Below, in pieces: positions 22,120 to 33,473 of a stretch of 64,000 nucleotides of DNA. The stretch is from the NCBI GenBank assembly GCA_022432975.1, contig CM039511.1:18564557-18628556 (forward strand). Direction: 5' to 3'. This stretch comes from Begonia masoniana. Lineage: Eukaryota; Streptophyta; Magnoliopsida; Cucurbitales; Begoniaceae. A program made the translations under genes and the position numbers. Each line of letters starts with the position of its first letter. The stretch's first letter is position 1. The notes under the pieces are model-generated. The model was given only the letters and a program-made list of their open reading frames with translations. It did not search any database and was not told where the DNA came from.

Positions 22120-24196
22120 TGTAACACCCGGTTTATTAGAATTAAAATAACCAATTAATCTTCTAAGTGTGAATTTTATAGAATGAAATAGGGAGAAATA
22201 GCAATTAGGTTAATGAGTAACTAAGTGAGGGCATAAGGGTAATTGTCAATTTATATTGTGGATAACGTATTTAAGGAAAGAGTAAATGAGGTATAGCCGT
22301 CAATGCTCATTTCACTCTCGATTTTTCAGCTCAACCCAGTAGAGCTCTCCAGACGATTTCCCTTCCCGATACCCTTCAACTTAGGTAAGTTCTTTAGTTT
22401 TCTTCATGTATTGACGAATAGATAACCGAATTAGGACAATGTGAGTATTTTGGAAAAGTTGAGAGAAATAGCGGTTCGGGTTTGGAGTTTATTCGGGAAT
22501 GCTCTATGAGTAGTGTTCCCAAACTAACTCCTTAGATTTCTGAATAGCTTAGATTAAGGTTTAACATTCTGTTTATGAATATAGGTGAACAAACCCCCGA
22601 AGTAGCTCTTAACCGAGCATTTGCTAGGAATCCAGGTAAGTAAAGTTTGCTTGTGCCTTCGGGCCTACATCACAGAACATTAGGATTTTTGTGTGTTTGA
22701 ATATTTTCCTGTTTCATGCATCATATATTTGAAAATATACGAAAATGAGTTTACATGTTTTGATATAGTGAGGAAGTGAACATTCTGAAGTGATTTATGT
22801 GAAACATTTTCTGTTAAGGGAACTAATCCAACCCTTAATGAGCCAGGGATCATACTTTGGGAAAACTGATCCAACTCCCAATTTCGAAGTGGATCCGAAC
22901 ATTGATCAGTATATATATATTCACTGTTAGGAGAATTAATCCAACTCCTAATGAGACAGGGATGTTCATACTTTGGGAGAAGTGATTCAACTCCCAATTT
23001 AGAGAGGAATCCGATTATAACGATGAATATGTAACAGAGATGAGAAAAGTAGAAACTGCATGCTAGGATGTCATGTCTTCAGCTTTTCATGCATTATTGC
23101 TTTACTTGCTTAGCATTAGGCTAATAGATGAGTTTTGTGATGTAGGTGAGGAAGTTTTAGCAGGTGTGTTTACTGAGTTCACAGAAGGCTAGTTGGGTTG
23201 GAGGAGTGCATCCACACAATGTTCTGGCAGCTGATGGGGCAGTTTAATTGATGTTTGTGGAGTGAAGGTTTTATTATCAATGCTTTATTTTAGATGGATC
23301 GAGTTTTCATAACAGTAGTGATTTCAGCGTTTTGGACAAATTGAGTTTTACTTTCTGATGTTGGTATTTTTTTGGAAATTTGAAATTTATTATTTGATGG
23401 ATGTAGAGTGATGCATTGGTCTGATTTGTTTATAAAGCGATTTCAGTAGAGCAGACAGGTTCTCTTCTTAGATGGGGTCGTATAGGTATAGTTAAGAGTA
23501 TTAGGAATGTCGCTCTGTTTCTATCGGTAGATGCGGTGTGTAAGTCTATCGGAAGATGAAAGTCTATCGGTAGATGCGGTGTGTAAGTCTATCGGAAGAT
23601 GAAAGTCTGTCGGTAGATGCGGTGTGTAAGTCTATCGGAAGATGAAAGTCTACCGGTAGATGTCTTATGGAGTCACGCGTGAAGCACGTGTCGGCAGATG
23701 TAGTCTAATTGATCGGAAGATGTAGTGTGTATTTTAATTCTATCGGAAAGAGTTGTATTGGCATTATCGGCGGAGGGTGTTGCGTTGTTTGTACACGTCA
23801 TCGGTAGATGAAGTCTACTGAGTGATGTCTTTTGTTTTTCTTCCTTCCGGCTGACGTCATCGGCAGGAGTCTTCGGTTTTCTATTCCTGCTTCTTCCGTT
23901 GACTTAGTCGTCGGCAGATGCGTTGTCTTCTGAAACCGAAAGAGTATTTCGTGCCTTAAACCCTCATTCCTTTCGGCTGAATATTTCTTAACATTCCCAA
24001 TGACTATTTTAATAATGTTTTTCACAGTTTTGTTTAACTTCATTGTTGTTCAAAAAGAATTTCCGCTGCAAGTTTTAAATATTTTGAGAAGTCTAATTTT
24101 GACTGTCGAGTGAAGCTTTGAATTTATTATCAAAATTTCTTAGTCATGATAATGTTATGGGTAGCGAACCGGGTTCAGATAACTCGGGGCGTTACA
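22120..24196 (+). repeat. Gypsy-1 3' LTR
   Basis: 2077 bp, copy of 15372-17449 lacking one T near 23365. The 43-bp array is at 23521-23649. The purine tract lies at 22107-22119 and the target duplication tagac follows at 24197. Confidence 0.95.
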
Positions 24197-24743
24197 TAGA
24201 CGTTGCGTTGTTATGACTCAATAAAATACCCACGTCTTGGAGTGAGGGGGAGAAAATTTGAATGGATAAAAAAACCCTATCATTGATATGACTGTATTTG
24301 TAAAATCTGATTTTAGAAGACGTTTTGAATGACAAAATTATTGTTACATCATGGTTAAAATTGGAGCAATTATGTATGAAGAAAACTTTAATGAATATGA
24401 TGCATCTGAAACAACGTTCATATTCTCATGAGTTGTAATTCTATTGAAAAACACTTGACCGCATTCAAAGAGATATTTTCAGATTTGAAGACTACGAGAT
24501 ACAAGTATGATAGAGAAGATTTGATGTTAATTCTAGTGTTTTCGTTATCCACTACGTATGGCGCTTTTCAGAGATACAATATTATATAATAGAGAAAGTC
24601 TGACTTTAGAAGAGAATTATGGTGTCTTATTATTAAATGAGAAGATGACATAGATTGTTGTTGGATCCGAGTCTCTAGGAGAGTGACTCGTCATGCACAG
24701 TAGAACAAGAGAGTCAAACAACAAACGTAGTGATATTTCAGGT
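24197..24743 (+). pseudogene. Old copia gag remnant, part 2
   Basis: The protein interrupted at 15371 continues as VALL, a stop, LNKIPTSW and then, across frame changes, VLNDKIIVTSWLKLEQLCMKKTL and MMHLKQRSYSHEL. Next come TAFKEIFSDLKT, KYDREDLMLILVFSLSTTYGAF, and YNRESLTLEENYGVLLLNEKM. These are the order and spacing of the UBN2-type gag of copia elements (LKQRLYSHKM, then a LGLILLCSLPSSY-like box). Many stops are present. It is cut at 24743 by the hAT insertion. Confidence 0.75.
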
Positions 24744-24751
24744 GTGAAGAG

Positions 24752-25974
24752 TAGGGGTGAGCAAAACCGACACATACCAAAAAACCGGACGAGAACCGAC
24801 ATATTTGGTCTGGTTCTTGTCGATTTTGCACATAAAATAAATGATATTTGGTTTTTCTTTATCACAACCAAAGTTCTCAGTTTGATTTTCGGGTTTAATG
24901 ATACAAAACCACTAAAACCGAACCATACTATTATTAAAACCTAATTTACTAACCCTATTCATATTTCACTTTTAGCTGTTCAATTTCTTTTTCAATTTCT
25001 CTTTCTCTCTTGCAGTCTCACTTGCCGGCCGTCGCTAACCTTCGTAACAGTTCTCTCTTGCAGTCGTACCCGCCGACCGTTGCTTACCTTCGTAATAGTT
25101 CTCTCTCACAGTCATCGTTGAGTCTTTGACAGTTGACAGACACTACCGTCGCCCTTTTTCTTTGTCAGTCTGTGAAGGACCAACCGACGAAGGTAAGCTC
25201 TCTGCTCTTTGCCTATTTCAGTTTCTGTGGCCATCCATGGCCAGACATGGCATGGAGGTCTTCCGGAATTTCCTCTTCAGAAAAAATAAGTTTCTATAAA
25301 TAGTATTATATTGATGTAAACTTAGTTTTAGAATATTGGAAGAATTTTAAAATAAAAATTTATTACTTGTTGTGGGTAGGATCTGATCCAGTAGTTTGTT
25401 CATAGTAGAGCTGAGTCTAACTCGCAATGATCACCCAGAATCTTTTATTTTATATTTTTTTAATTATTTAAATAATTGTTGAATGTCAATTCATTGCCAT
25501 GTTGTTTGTGATGTGATCTTGTCTGATGCGTGTCTGCTTTCTGTAATCTCTTCTTAGGATTTTTGATTTGGTCTAAGTACGCGGTGTTTGTATTTTGTTG
25601 TGTCAAACTGGATATCTCCCTAAGCCACTCTATGTTTTTATTATAATTTGATTAGTTGATGCTACAATTTATTTATTTTTTGTTTTTTTACCATATCTCA
25701 AAACCTATGAATCATCATCCAATATGATCGGCAAATGTTCTCCTTTTGGTTATCATATAAATATATTTATTTATTTTGAATTTGAAATTTTTTATTAAAA
25801 TAATTATTTTTTATTAGGAAAAACCAGAACCGGACTATAACCAGAATTAAATTTTTGGTCCGGTTCTGGTTCGGCTCTAAAATAATTTTTACGAGTATTG
25901 ATTCTGAAAATTGAAAACTGAGATGTATTGGTCCAGTCCTATTCTCTATCAAAATCGGACAGCGATCACCCCTA
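24752..25974. mobile_element. Non-autonomous hAT element with perfect 8-bp target duplication
   Basis: The ends are TAGGGGTGAGC and GATCACCCCTA, imperfect terminal inverted repeats of the hAT type. The exact 8-bp duplication gtgaagag lies at 24744-24751 and 25975-25982. Both subtermini are rich in ACCGAAC / CCGGTTC words (24765-24935 and 25820-25965). The 1223-bp interior encodes no transposase. It has a two-unit local repeat at about 25007-25105 (CTCTCTTGCAGTC, then CCTTCGTAA.AGTT). A deleted or MITE-like derivative is most likely. Confidence 0.92.
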
Positions 25975-25982
25975 GTGAAGAG

Positions 25983-26160
25983 TATATTAAAGTCAACGAA
26001 CTATGATAAGACCTGCGATTTTTTGTCAGAAGAGGAGTCACATTTCAAAATGATAGGAGAGTCATCGAGAAGATAAAATAACAGAAGACATGCGGAGAAA
26101 TTGCTGTCACAAAAGAAGAAGAATAGCACAATAATAGAGATCTTCTAATTATGTCAAAAC
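25983..26160 (+). pseudogene. Old copia gag remnant, part 3
   Basis: After the hAT element the text reads KSTNYDKTCDF, then CQKRSHFKMI in a shifted frame, then NNRRHAEKLLSQKKKNS. This is the decayed zinc-knuckle region (KTCxxCxKxGHxKxxCYK) and the downstream basic segment of the same copia gag. Beyond about 26160 the similarity fades. Confidence 0.6.
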
Positions 26161-26723
26161 GAAACTCAAAACTAAACAAGGATAGGTTTCAAAATTCACT
26201 TTAATAGCTTCAAATGTGTTACAATCAGAATATAGACCACTTTAGAAGATGTCGTGTTGACGACCAAATCTGAACTTTTTTTTTTACAATTAGTTTCAGA
26301 CTTGTGTTTCCACAAGTGGGTCACCCTAAACACCAACCCACAACCTTACTGCGAAGAACAAACAAAACGCCAGGGACTGCAAAGGAAGCAACTTAGCTGA
26401 TAAAAATTTCACAACTCATAGAATATAAGATCGTAGCATTTTCCGATAATTAGTCATTATTTTCTAAAATTTGTTAGTAACGGTTACTTCACTGGCAGTT
26501 ACTAATTAAATTATGAGCGTGTTGCGGAGCTCTCGTAAATTAGTGAAAAAGTGAGCCATTGCAAAACGAGAGTCTTTGATATTTTTTTAATAATAATGTC
26601 TCTCTTTACTTATAAATGATAATCTTTTCCAACTCTCAAATCTATGAAATATCTCAATTTTAATCTCATAACTCTCCCCATTGTAATCTCTAGTGCTTTT
26701 GAAAATGGTGGTAATTAATTTTT
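26161..26723. other. Spacer without a recognisable gene
   Basis: AT-rich, with many stops in all frames. It may be further decayed copia sequence, but no motif supports that. Confidence 0.45.
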
Positions 26724-26864
26724 GGGTAATTATCGATTTTAATCCTGTACTATGCACTTTATTTCAGTTAGCCCCATGTACTAAAAAAACCGGCAAACCA
26801 AACCTTGTATTTTGATTCTGTTATCAGTTTTGACCTTCTATCAATAATTTCGTTAAACCCTCAT

Positions 26865-27130
26865 TTAAAAAATTACCAAACGATATTGGATTCACTTAGA
26901 ATTTTTACCACATATTCAATACTTAATGAGAACATAATCCAAAAATTATCGTGATTTTTTAGCACATGTACGATTTATTGTAATTTTATTTTAATATTTT
27001 ATAAAAATATTATAGTAAATCATACAATTTTTAGAAAATCACAAAAATGTTTCTATTATCTACCCATAATGTGATAAGTATGTCGACCAAATTTCAAATA
27101 AATTCAATATCGTTTGGTATTTTTTTAAAT
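26865..27130. repeat. Palindromic module, copy B
   Basis: The left arm begins TACCAAACGATATTGGATT and the right arm ends AATATCGTTTGGTA. The centre is AT-rich (TTTATAAAAATATTATA). Arm words match copies A, C and E. Confidence 0.7.
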
Positions 27131-27164
27131 TAATCTCAGTTTCTTCTTTACTTTATAAATTAAT

Positions 27165-27440
27165 TTTTAAAGAAATATCAAACGATATTGGATTTTTTTG
27201 ACAATATTTGCACATGTTCACCATATCATGGGTAAATAATAGAAAACTTTTTGTGGTTTTCGAAGAATTGTATGATTTATTATAATAGTTTTATAAATTA
27301 CTAAAATAAAATTACGATAAATCGTAGATGTGTTAAAAAATCACGACTATTTTCAAACTATCTTTCTATTAAGTAGTGAACATGTGGTAAAAATTTCAAA
27401 TGAATCCAATATCGTTTGGTAATTTTTTAAATAAGGATTT
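27165..27440. repeat. Palindromic module, copy C
   Basis: Begins ATCAAACGATATTGGATTTT and ends CCAATATCGTTTGGTAA, with the conserved CATGTTCACCATATCATGGG and GTATGATTTATTATAAT words in the arm. It lies 35 bp from copy B in the same MITE. Confidence 0.7.
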
Positions 27441-27667
27441 AATAAAATTGTTGATACAATGTCAAAACTGATAACAGAATCAAAGTATATAATTTGGTTT
27501 GCCAATGTTTTTAGTACAGTTGGCTAACTGAAATAAAATGCATAGTACGTGATTAAAATTGATAATTATTTTTAATTCTTTCACAAAAATAAATAATTGT
27601 AATTTCCGAGTGGACCGGGCTTTGAGATACTGGATCGAAGCTCAGATGCGAGTCTCTAAACCTGGAT

Positions 27668-27719
27668 TATAAATTCTTTAGAGTCCATCTTCCTGATGCT
27701 CGTCCGCATCTAGGGTTTC
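27668..27719 (+). promoter_or_regulatory. eL42 core promoter: TATA box and telo-box
   Basis: TATAAA at 27668-27673 lies 88 bases before the ATG. TAGGGTTTC at 27711-27719 is the complement of the telo-box AAACCCTA, a hallmark of plant ribosomal protein promoters and often located in the short 5' leader. 'cgggctttg' near 27615 is close to, but not a match for, a site II element. Confidence 0.6.
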
Positions 27720-27755
27720 TCTAGTGAAGCTGCTCCTGCTCCTGCATCGGCGGCA

Positions 27756-28975
<1,220 letters not shown>

Positions 28976-29638
28976 AAACTTGTGTATTATGTTATTTCAC
29001 TTTGCATCTTTTGGGAGCTTGAGAAGAACTTGGAGATTTTTGCTTTATTTTGTTTTTCTTTTTGATGCGTACTTGTAGTTGATTTAAGGTGCATTTGTTG
29101 AACAAAGTTTTTATTGTTTTCGATTACTAGAGGTAATGATCCTTTTCCATAACCCATATTCTATATTCTATTCTTCTCTCTTTTTTGCCGAAATTAAGGG
29201 TTCAAACTAGAATTTTTAATTTGAGTTATACACTATTAAATTGTACATAATGCAAGCACATGTATTTAAGTTTATGTCAAGCAAGACCTTATGCATGTTA
29301 TGAGATAAAATTAGAGTGATAATTATTCTTTTATTAAAGAGTAAGAAAGATATTATTGTTCAATTATGTGTGATCATTGTGATTAAATTGAGTATAGTAC
29401 AATGTATATGACAAATGCTCGTTACTGTAGTGAGTCTACAATTCATACTCTCTAATGTGGGAGTAAAAACACCTTTCAGTGTGATATAAATACTTTTATC
29501 TCTCAATATTTAATGTGTTATAATAAACTATATAATAACCTGATATTTTAATTTGAAATTTTAAAATGTTAATTTTTGTTTTTACTATTATCTACCTATT
29601 TCGTGATATAATTGTTACACATTTAATAATAATTAATA
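28976..29638. other. eL42 3' UTR and AT-rich spacer
   Basis: The first about 150 bases are probably the 3' UTR. The rest is AT-rich with no coding or RNA signal. Confidence 0.5.
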
Positions 29639-29902
29639 GGATAATATTCATTTTAAATGTCAAAGTATGAGATATTTAATAAAAAATATCATAAAGTAAT
29701 TTATTAAACAATCTCAACTTTGAAATATGAAAAATGATTAAATTAATCCATCTCACCCCTCTTTGTCAGAGATTGGGGGCTAATCTCTAACATCGGGGAC
29801 TGTTTTTAGAGAATGGTTTTTGTAATGACCCCTTATCCCAGCAAGATATTGTACGCTCTGGGGATTGGGCCGTAGCCCAATATCCTCCCCTCACGGCTTT
29901 GT

Positions 29903-30003
29903 TTGGCGAGAACTTCCCAGAAGGTCACCCAATCTGGAATTGCTCTCGCCGAAACACTTTTAACTTCGGAGTTCTTATGGGATCCGTTGCCAATTGTGCT
30001 CCA
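29903..30003 (-). pseudogene. 5S rRNA-like segment in the Cassandra 3' LTR
   Basis: On the minus strand it reads CGGATCCCATAAGAACTCCG, then AAGTTAAAAGTG (A-box region), GGCGAGAG, and GATTGGGTGACCTTCTGGGA (C-box region). These follow the order of the plant 5S rRNA from about base 25 to base 105. Substitutions are scattered, but the internal promoter boxes are the best-kept part. It is a retrotransposon component and not a functional rRNA gene. Confidence 0.85.
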
Positions 30004-30352
30004 AAACGCGTCTTACTATGTTGGAAGGGTCTCTTTACATTATGTTTCATTTCCACATACTTCCCCAAGCGATGTGAGATTGTGACGACCCCCTTTATAC
30101 GACCTGTCACCTTCCGGTTCGCCCGCGCGGACGTACCGCCATCCGGGTTCGGTTCGTGCAGCCATCGTACCCATACGTGCATATTCGGGTCATCACAATC
30201 ACCCCCCCTCGGGGGCCCAACGTCCTCGTTGGCCACATTATCCGGTTGGGTACAGGTTCTGATACCATTTGTAACGACCCCTTATCCCAGCAAGATATTG
30301 TCCGCTCTGGGGATTGGGTCGTAGCCCAATATCCTCCCCTCACGGCTTTGTT

Positions 30353-30451
30353 TGGCGAGAACTTCCCGGAAGGTCACCCAACCTGGAATTGCTCTCGCCG
30401 AAGCACTTTTAACTTCGGAGTTCTTATGGGATTCGTTGTTAATCGTGCTCC
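30353..30451 (-). pseudogene. 5S rRNA-like segment in the Cassandra 5' LTR
   Basis: Counterpart of 29903-30003. Minus-strand words include CGAATCCCATAAGAACTCCG, AAGTTAAAAGTGCTTCGGCG and GTTGGGTGACCTTCCGGGAA. It is slightly closer to 5S in the A-box region (GTGCTTCGGCG) than the other copy. Confidence 0.85.
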
Positions 30452-30720
30452 AAAACGCGTCTTGCTATGTTGGGAGGGTCTCTTTACATATGTTTCATTT
30501 CCACATACTTCCCAAGCGATGTGGGATTGTGACGACCCCCATTTTACGACCTGTCACCTTCCGGTTCGCCCGCGCGGACGTACCGCCATCTGGGTTCCGG
30601 TTCGTGCAGCCATCGTACCCATACGTGCATATTCGGGTTATCACAGTTTCCTAATCTCATTTTGCTTGTTCAAGTGAGATCGGGATAGTGAGTGGTGAAC
30701 TCTTGTTCTAGACAAAATGC

Positions 30721-30797
30721 ATACCAAACAAAATTAATTTTTTTGAAATTTTTAACACGTGTTAAAAATTTCAAAAAAATCTAATATTATTTGGTAT
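30721..30797. repeat. Palindromic module, copy D (short form)
   Basis: A near-perfect 77-bp hairpin centred on TTAACACGTGTTAA. The outer ends are ATACCAAACA and TATTTGGTAT. It looks like a module whose central part has been deleted, joining the GAAATTTTT arms directly. Confidence 0.75.
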
Positions 30798-30859
30798 GTT
30801 TTTTGAGATAACCACTCTAATTTTTTTTAAATTTAATTTAGGGTAATTAAATTTAACCG

Positions 30860-31450
30860 GGCATCTCGTGCGGGGTTGAGGGGCAAGGATACCACGACAT
30901 GCATTTGCCACAGCGCAACACAATAAGGCAGCCGCTCGTAACCTTAGACCACACCTCTATGCCTTGGCTAAATCAAGGCATGCAAGGAGGGGAAAGCCCC
31001 CTTAGGTAGGTACTAGGCGCGCACGCATGCAAGTCATGGCGCGTTGCACGCATGGGGGATGAGGGAGGCGCGCTACGCGCATTCTGAATGGGGGAGGCGC
31101 GCGCATCCTGGGCGAGGGGACCACTGTGCCATGCCATAGGCAACCGTGCCTTGGCTTGCCCACCGTGCCTTGGCAACCAATTGTGCCGTGCCTTTGACGC
31201 CTAACCTACCTTTGTAAGCCAATGCAATAGCCATATCATTGTGCAATAATGCAGCCTTGCCTCCCCACCCTGAGTCCTTTCCCGAGGCTTTGCCCAACCT
31301 TTCCTTTTTCTTTTCCTTCCAAAAAACGCCCAAGTGCCACCAAGTATCCACCGAAGGAGGCTTTCCCCTCCTCGCATGCGCCAAAGGCACAACACAGCTG
31401 GTTGCCAAGGCATGGTGGGCGACCTCCAATAGCCATTAATCCATTCACGA
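30860..31450. other. GC-rich core of the TIR element, origin unknown
   Basis: A block much richer in G+C than the flanking AT-rich arms, with repeated words 'ccgtgccttggc' and 'ggcgcgc' and GCATGC sites. Open frames exist on both strands (for example minus 31429-31073), but none has a motif I recognise. It may be captured host sequence or an unrecognised repeat. Confidence 0.4.
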
Positions 31451-31732
31451 TGAAGCCTAAGGTGAGACAGTGGAAACAACGAGCAACTTAGAGAATCGAA
31501 CACAAACCCTAAAACAATAATCATCAATGATCAATTTGTGGCATCATCTACCATCTACGAGATCATCGACATTATCATCAGAGTCAAAGGAAGAGGGGTT
31601 AGTGTGCGACATAGGCAAGGATTTGGGATAATTAAAAAAAAGATAATTATGAAATTTGGGATAGTTAAAAAGAGTAATTTTGAATCGTTCAAGTTAGATT
31701 GGGGGTGATGACCCCTCGTTTGCTACAAAAGA

Positions 31733-31941
31733 CATACCAAACAATATCATATTTTCTTGAAATTTTTACCGCATGTTCTACATATCATGGGAAGATAATC
31801 TGAAAAGTTTCATGATTTTGCAACATTTGTAAGATTTATTATAATTTTTTAAACAATATTTTAGAAAATAGACGTCAAAAAATATAACAAATCATACAAG
31901 TGTGGTAAAAATTTCAAAAATATCCAATTTTATTTGATATG
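31733..31941. repeat. Palindromic module, copy E
   Basis: The left arm is ACATACCAAACAATATCAT, TTCTTGAAATTTTTACCGCA, then CATATCATGGGAAGATAATC, with an AT-rich centre. The right arm ends TATTTGATATGT. It aligns with the arms of copies A-C. Confidence 0.65.
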
Positions 31942-32146
31942 TTTTTTGTCGTGAACAGAGAGGGGGTGAAGGGGAGGGGAATCACCACCCCCTGATCTCA
32001 CTTGAACATGTCAAGTGAGATCGGGGAGCCGACATGAGTTAATTTAAATGTTTTTCATACTCCGAGGTTGAGATTATTTAATTAATTATTTTAACGTATT
32101 TTTTGTTAAATACCTCATACTTCGAGATTTAAAATGAATATTACCC

Positions 32147-33473
32147 TAATTATTATTATTATTGTGTATAATTGTCTTCAATATATAAATTTTCTAAAAT
32201 TTGTATACCTTTAATAAGTAAATAAATTAAAAATATATATATGTTATATTGAATTAAGTTGAAACCATTAGACACTTATAAACATTTGATTCGTTAGGTT
32301 CAACTCGTTTAATTCATGCCTCGTTACGCTTGAGTCGTTGGGCTCGTTAGGCTTGATGAGTTGAATTTTTTAACCCCGATATGACCGACTCGTTTGCTAT
32401 CTCTACATGTATTTGGAGGTCAGACATTAGACAGTTGATATACCAAACTATTTTTTCTATCAATTTGGCTCTTGTTGCATGTAGTGCATATGTCATATTA
32501 TGTTTTAATCATTGATGCTTTTGTTGGTTCTTGAGTTTCCTCGTATGGTGAAATTACCGTTATTCACAATACTAATAACATGCATTATCTATGTATCATG
32601 AAAAATAATTTTCATGAATATAAATAGATTGTTGTTATAATATATTAATAATCATGTGTTAAAATTATTTTATTTTATATCTAATTTAAAGAATCAAAGA
32701 ATACTACATTTGTAACTAATTTCACACTGGTACAAAATTATGGAGTTTTGAGAACGATCTCCTCAATCTTGAAATCTTTAATTATTCTCTATCAATCATT
32801 CTAACCTCGAATAATTCACTTGTGGGCATGATAAATGCAGCAAAATCACACGAAACGATTGATTTGGATTTAGAAAATTATTATCTAAAAATTAGCACAA
32901 AAGATTCACAGATTTTCTCTAAAAAGATTGATTTTACAATATGAAAAATTTCCAACCATCCACTAATGAGGTTGTAACCCACATTTAAGGTGGAGTAATT
33001 TGTCAATAATTGTAGCTAATTTTGTGCCAACAGCTTGTGGTAATGCAAAGGATGCAAGCGATATCCAAAATGATTAGGTGTAAAGCGTCTGTAGGGGCTT
33101 TTAAGTCTGCCGTCAAGTGCCAAGGCTCAACCTTGCACATAACAAACTTACTAATTATAGTGACTTTTGGTAGTGTCTTATTAGTGTGGTAATTAATTAA
33201 ATAATCAATAACTCAATTATTTCATGTAATGAAAAATTAAAAACTGATTACTAATTGTATTAAATAATTAAGTCATAATTAATTATTTAATTTTCTTTTT
33301 TTCTTTTTGTATTATTTGAATAATGATAAAAGATGACGAACAGACTGATAAACCAAACTCCAATATTTTTTATTAATCACTATAAATTCTTTATATTGAC
33401 TAACATAATTATTAACTCTAAGTTAGTTTCACAAAAATACTTAAGAGTAGATCAAGTAAAACACAGAATTATG
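32147..33473. other. AT-rich spacer, possible hAT end near 32400
   Basis: No gene seen. The text at 32290-32404 alternates CTCGTTAGGCT / GAGTTG words and stops in 'tttgctatctctac', which resembles a hAT right end, but no partner end or target duplication was found. Confidence 0.35.

Larger units (their letters stand above)
15372..24196 (+). mobile_element. Gypsy-1: full-length Ty3/gypsy chromovirus (Tekay/Del type), very young
   Basis: The LTRs of 2078 bp (15372-17449) and 2077 bp (22120-24196) begin TGTAACACCC and end GGGGCGTTACA. The only difference I found is one T in a run near 16616. The target duplication tagac is perfect (15367-15371 and 24197-24201). A primer-binding site, TGGTATCAGAG, starts at 17453, three bases after the 5' LTR. 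A purine tract (aaggagggtaga) precedes the 3' LTR. The order gag, protease, RT, RNase H, integrase and a terminal chromodomain-like segment marks a chromovirus. The single coding lesion seen is one frameshift near 19310. The near-identical LTRs imply a very recent insertion. Confidence 0.97.
26724..27571. mobile_element. MULE-like MITE with 9-bp target duplication and two palindromic modules
   Basis: Terminal inverted repeats of about 160 bp start GGGTAATTATCGATTTTAATC on the left and AAATAATTATCAATTTTAATC on the right. They share GTACTATGCA.TTTATTTCAG, CAGTTAGCC and GATTCTGTTATCAGTTTTGA. Flanking ttaattttt (26715-26723) and ttaattctt (27572-27580) match 8/9. The interior is almost entirely two copies of a palindromic module (26865-27130 and 27165-27440). 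No ORF of note. It ends about 185 bp upstream of the eL42 start codon and about 100 bp upstream of its TATA box. Confidence 0.8.
29821..30645 (-). mobile_element. Cassandra TRIM retrotransposon
   Basis: Two LTRs (29821-30197 and 30270-30645) flank only 72 bp. The element runs on minus. 'ttctgatacca' (30257-30267) is the complement of TGGTATCAGAA, a Met-tRNA primer site, next to the 5' LTR. 'accccccctc' (30201-30210) is the complement of a G-rich polypurine tract next to the 3' LTR. Each LTR contains a 5S-rRNA-like stretch, the defining feature of Cassandra. Flanking gtttt and gtttc form a 4/5 target duplication. No protein is encoded; mobilisation would need enzymes from another element. The two LTRs differ at roughly 20 sites by eye, so insertion is not recent. 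Confidence 0.9.
29639..32146. mobile_element. 2.5-kb MULE-like TIR element carrying a Cassandra insertion
   Basis: The left end (29639-29757) and right end (32030-32146) are inverted repeats. Both read inward as GGRTAATATTCATTTTAAAT, then AAGTATGAGRTATTTAA, then AATCTCAAC, then TATGAAAAA. Flanking taattaata (29630-29638) and taattatta (32147-32155) agree at 8/9, consistent with a 9-bp Mutator-type duplication. The interior holds a Cassandra TRIM (29821-30645), palindromic modules D and E, and a GC-rich core (30860-31450). No transposase is visible, so it would depend on one supplied elsewhere. Confidence 0.7.

Noticed and set aside
29821..30645. Simple 449-bp tandem duplication
   Set aside because: The 72-bp spacer holds a Met-tRNA primer site and a purine tract in the right places, so the pair are LTRs of one element.
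29899..30677. Open frames of 141 and 173 codons with a repeated NCSRRxTFNFGVLMG segment
   Set aside because: They lie across the Cassandra LTRs; the repeated peptide is the 5S-like sequence read as protein on the wrong strand.
31073..31527. Several minus-strand frames in the GC-rich core of the TIR element
   Set aside because: High GC alone gives long frames; three overlap in different registers and none has a recognisable motif.
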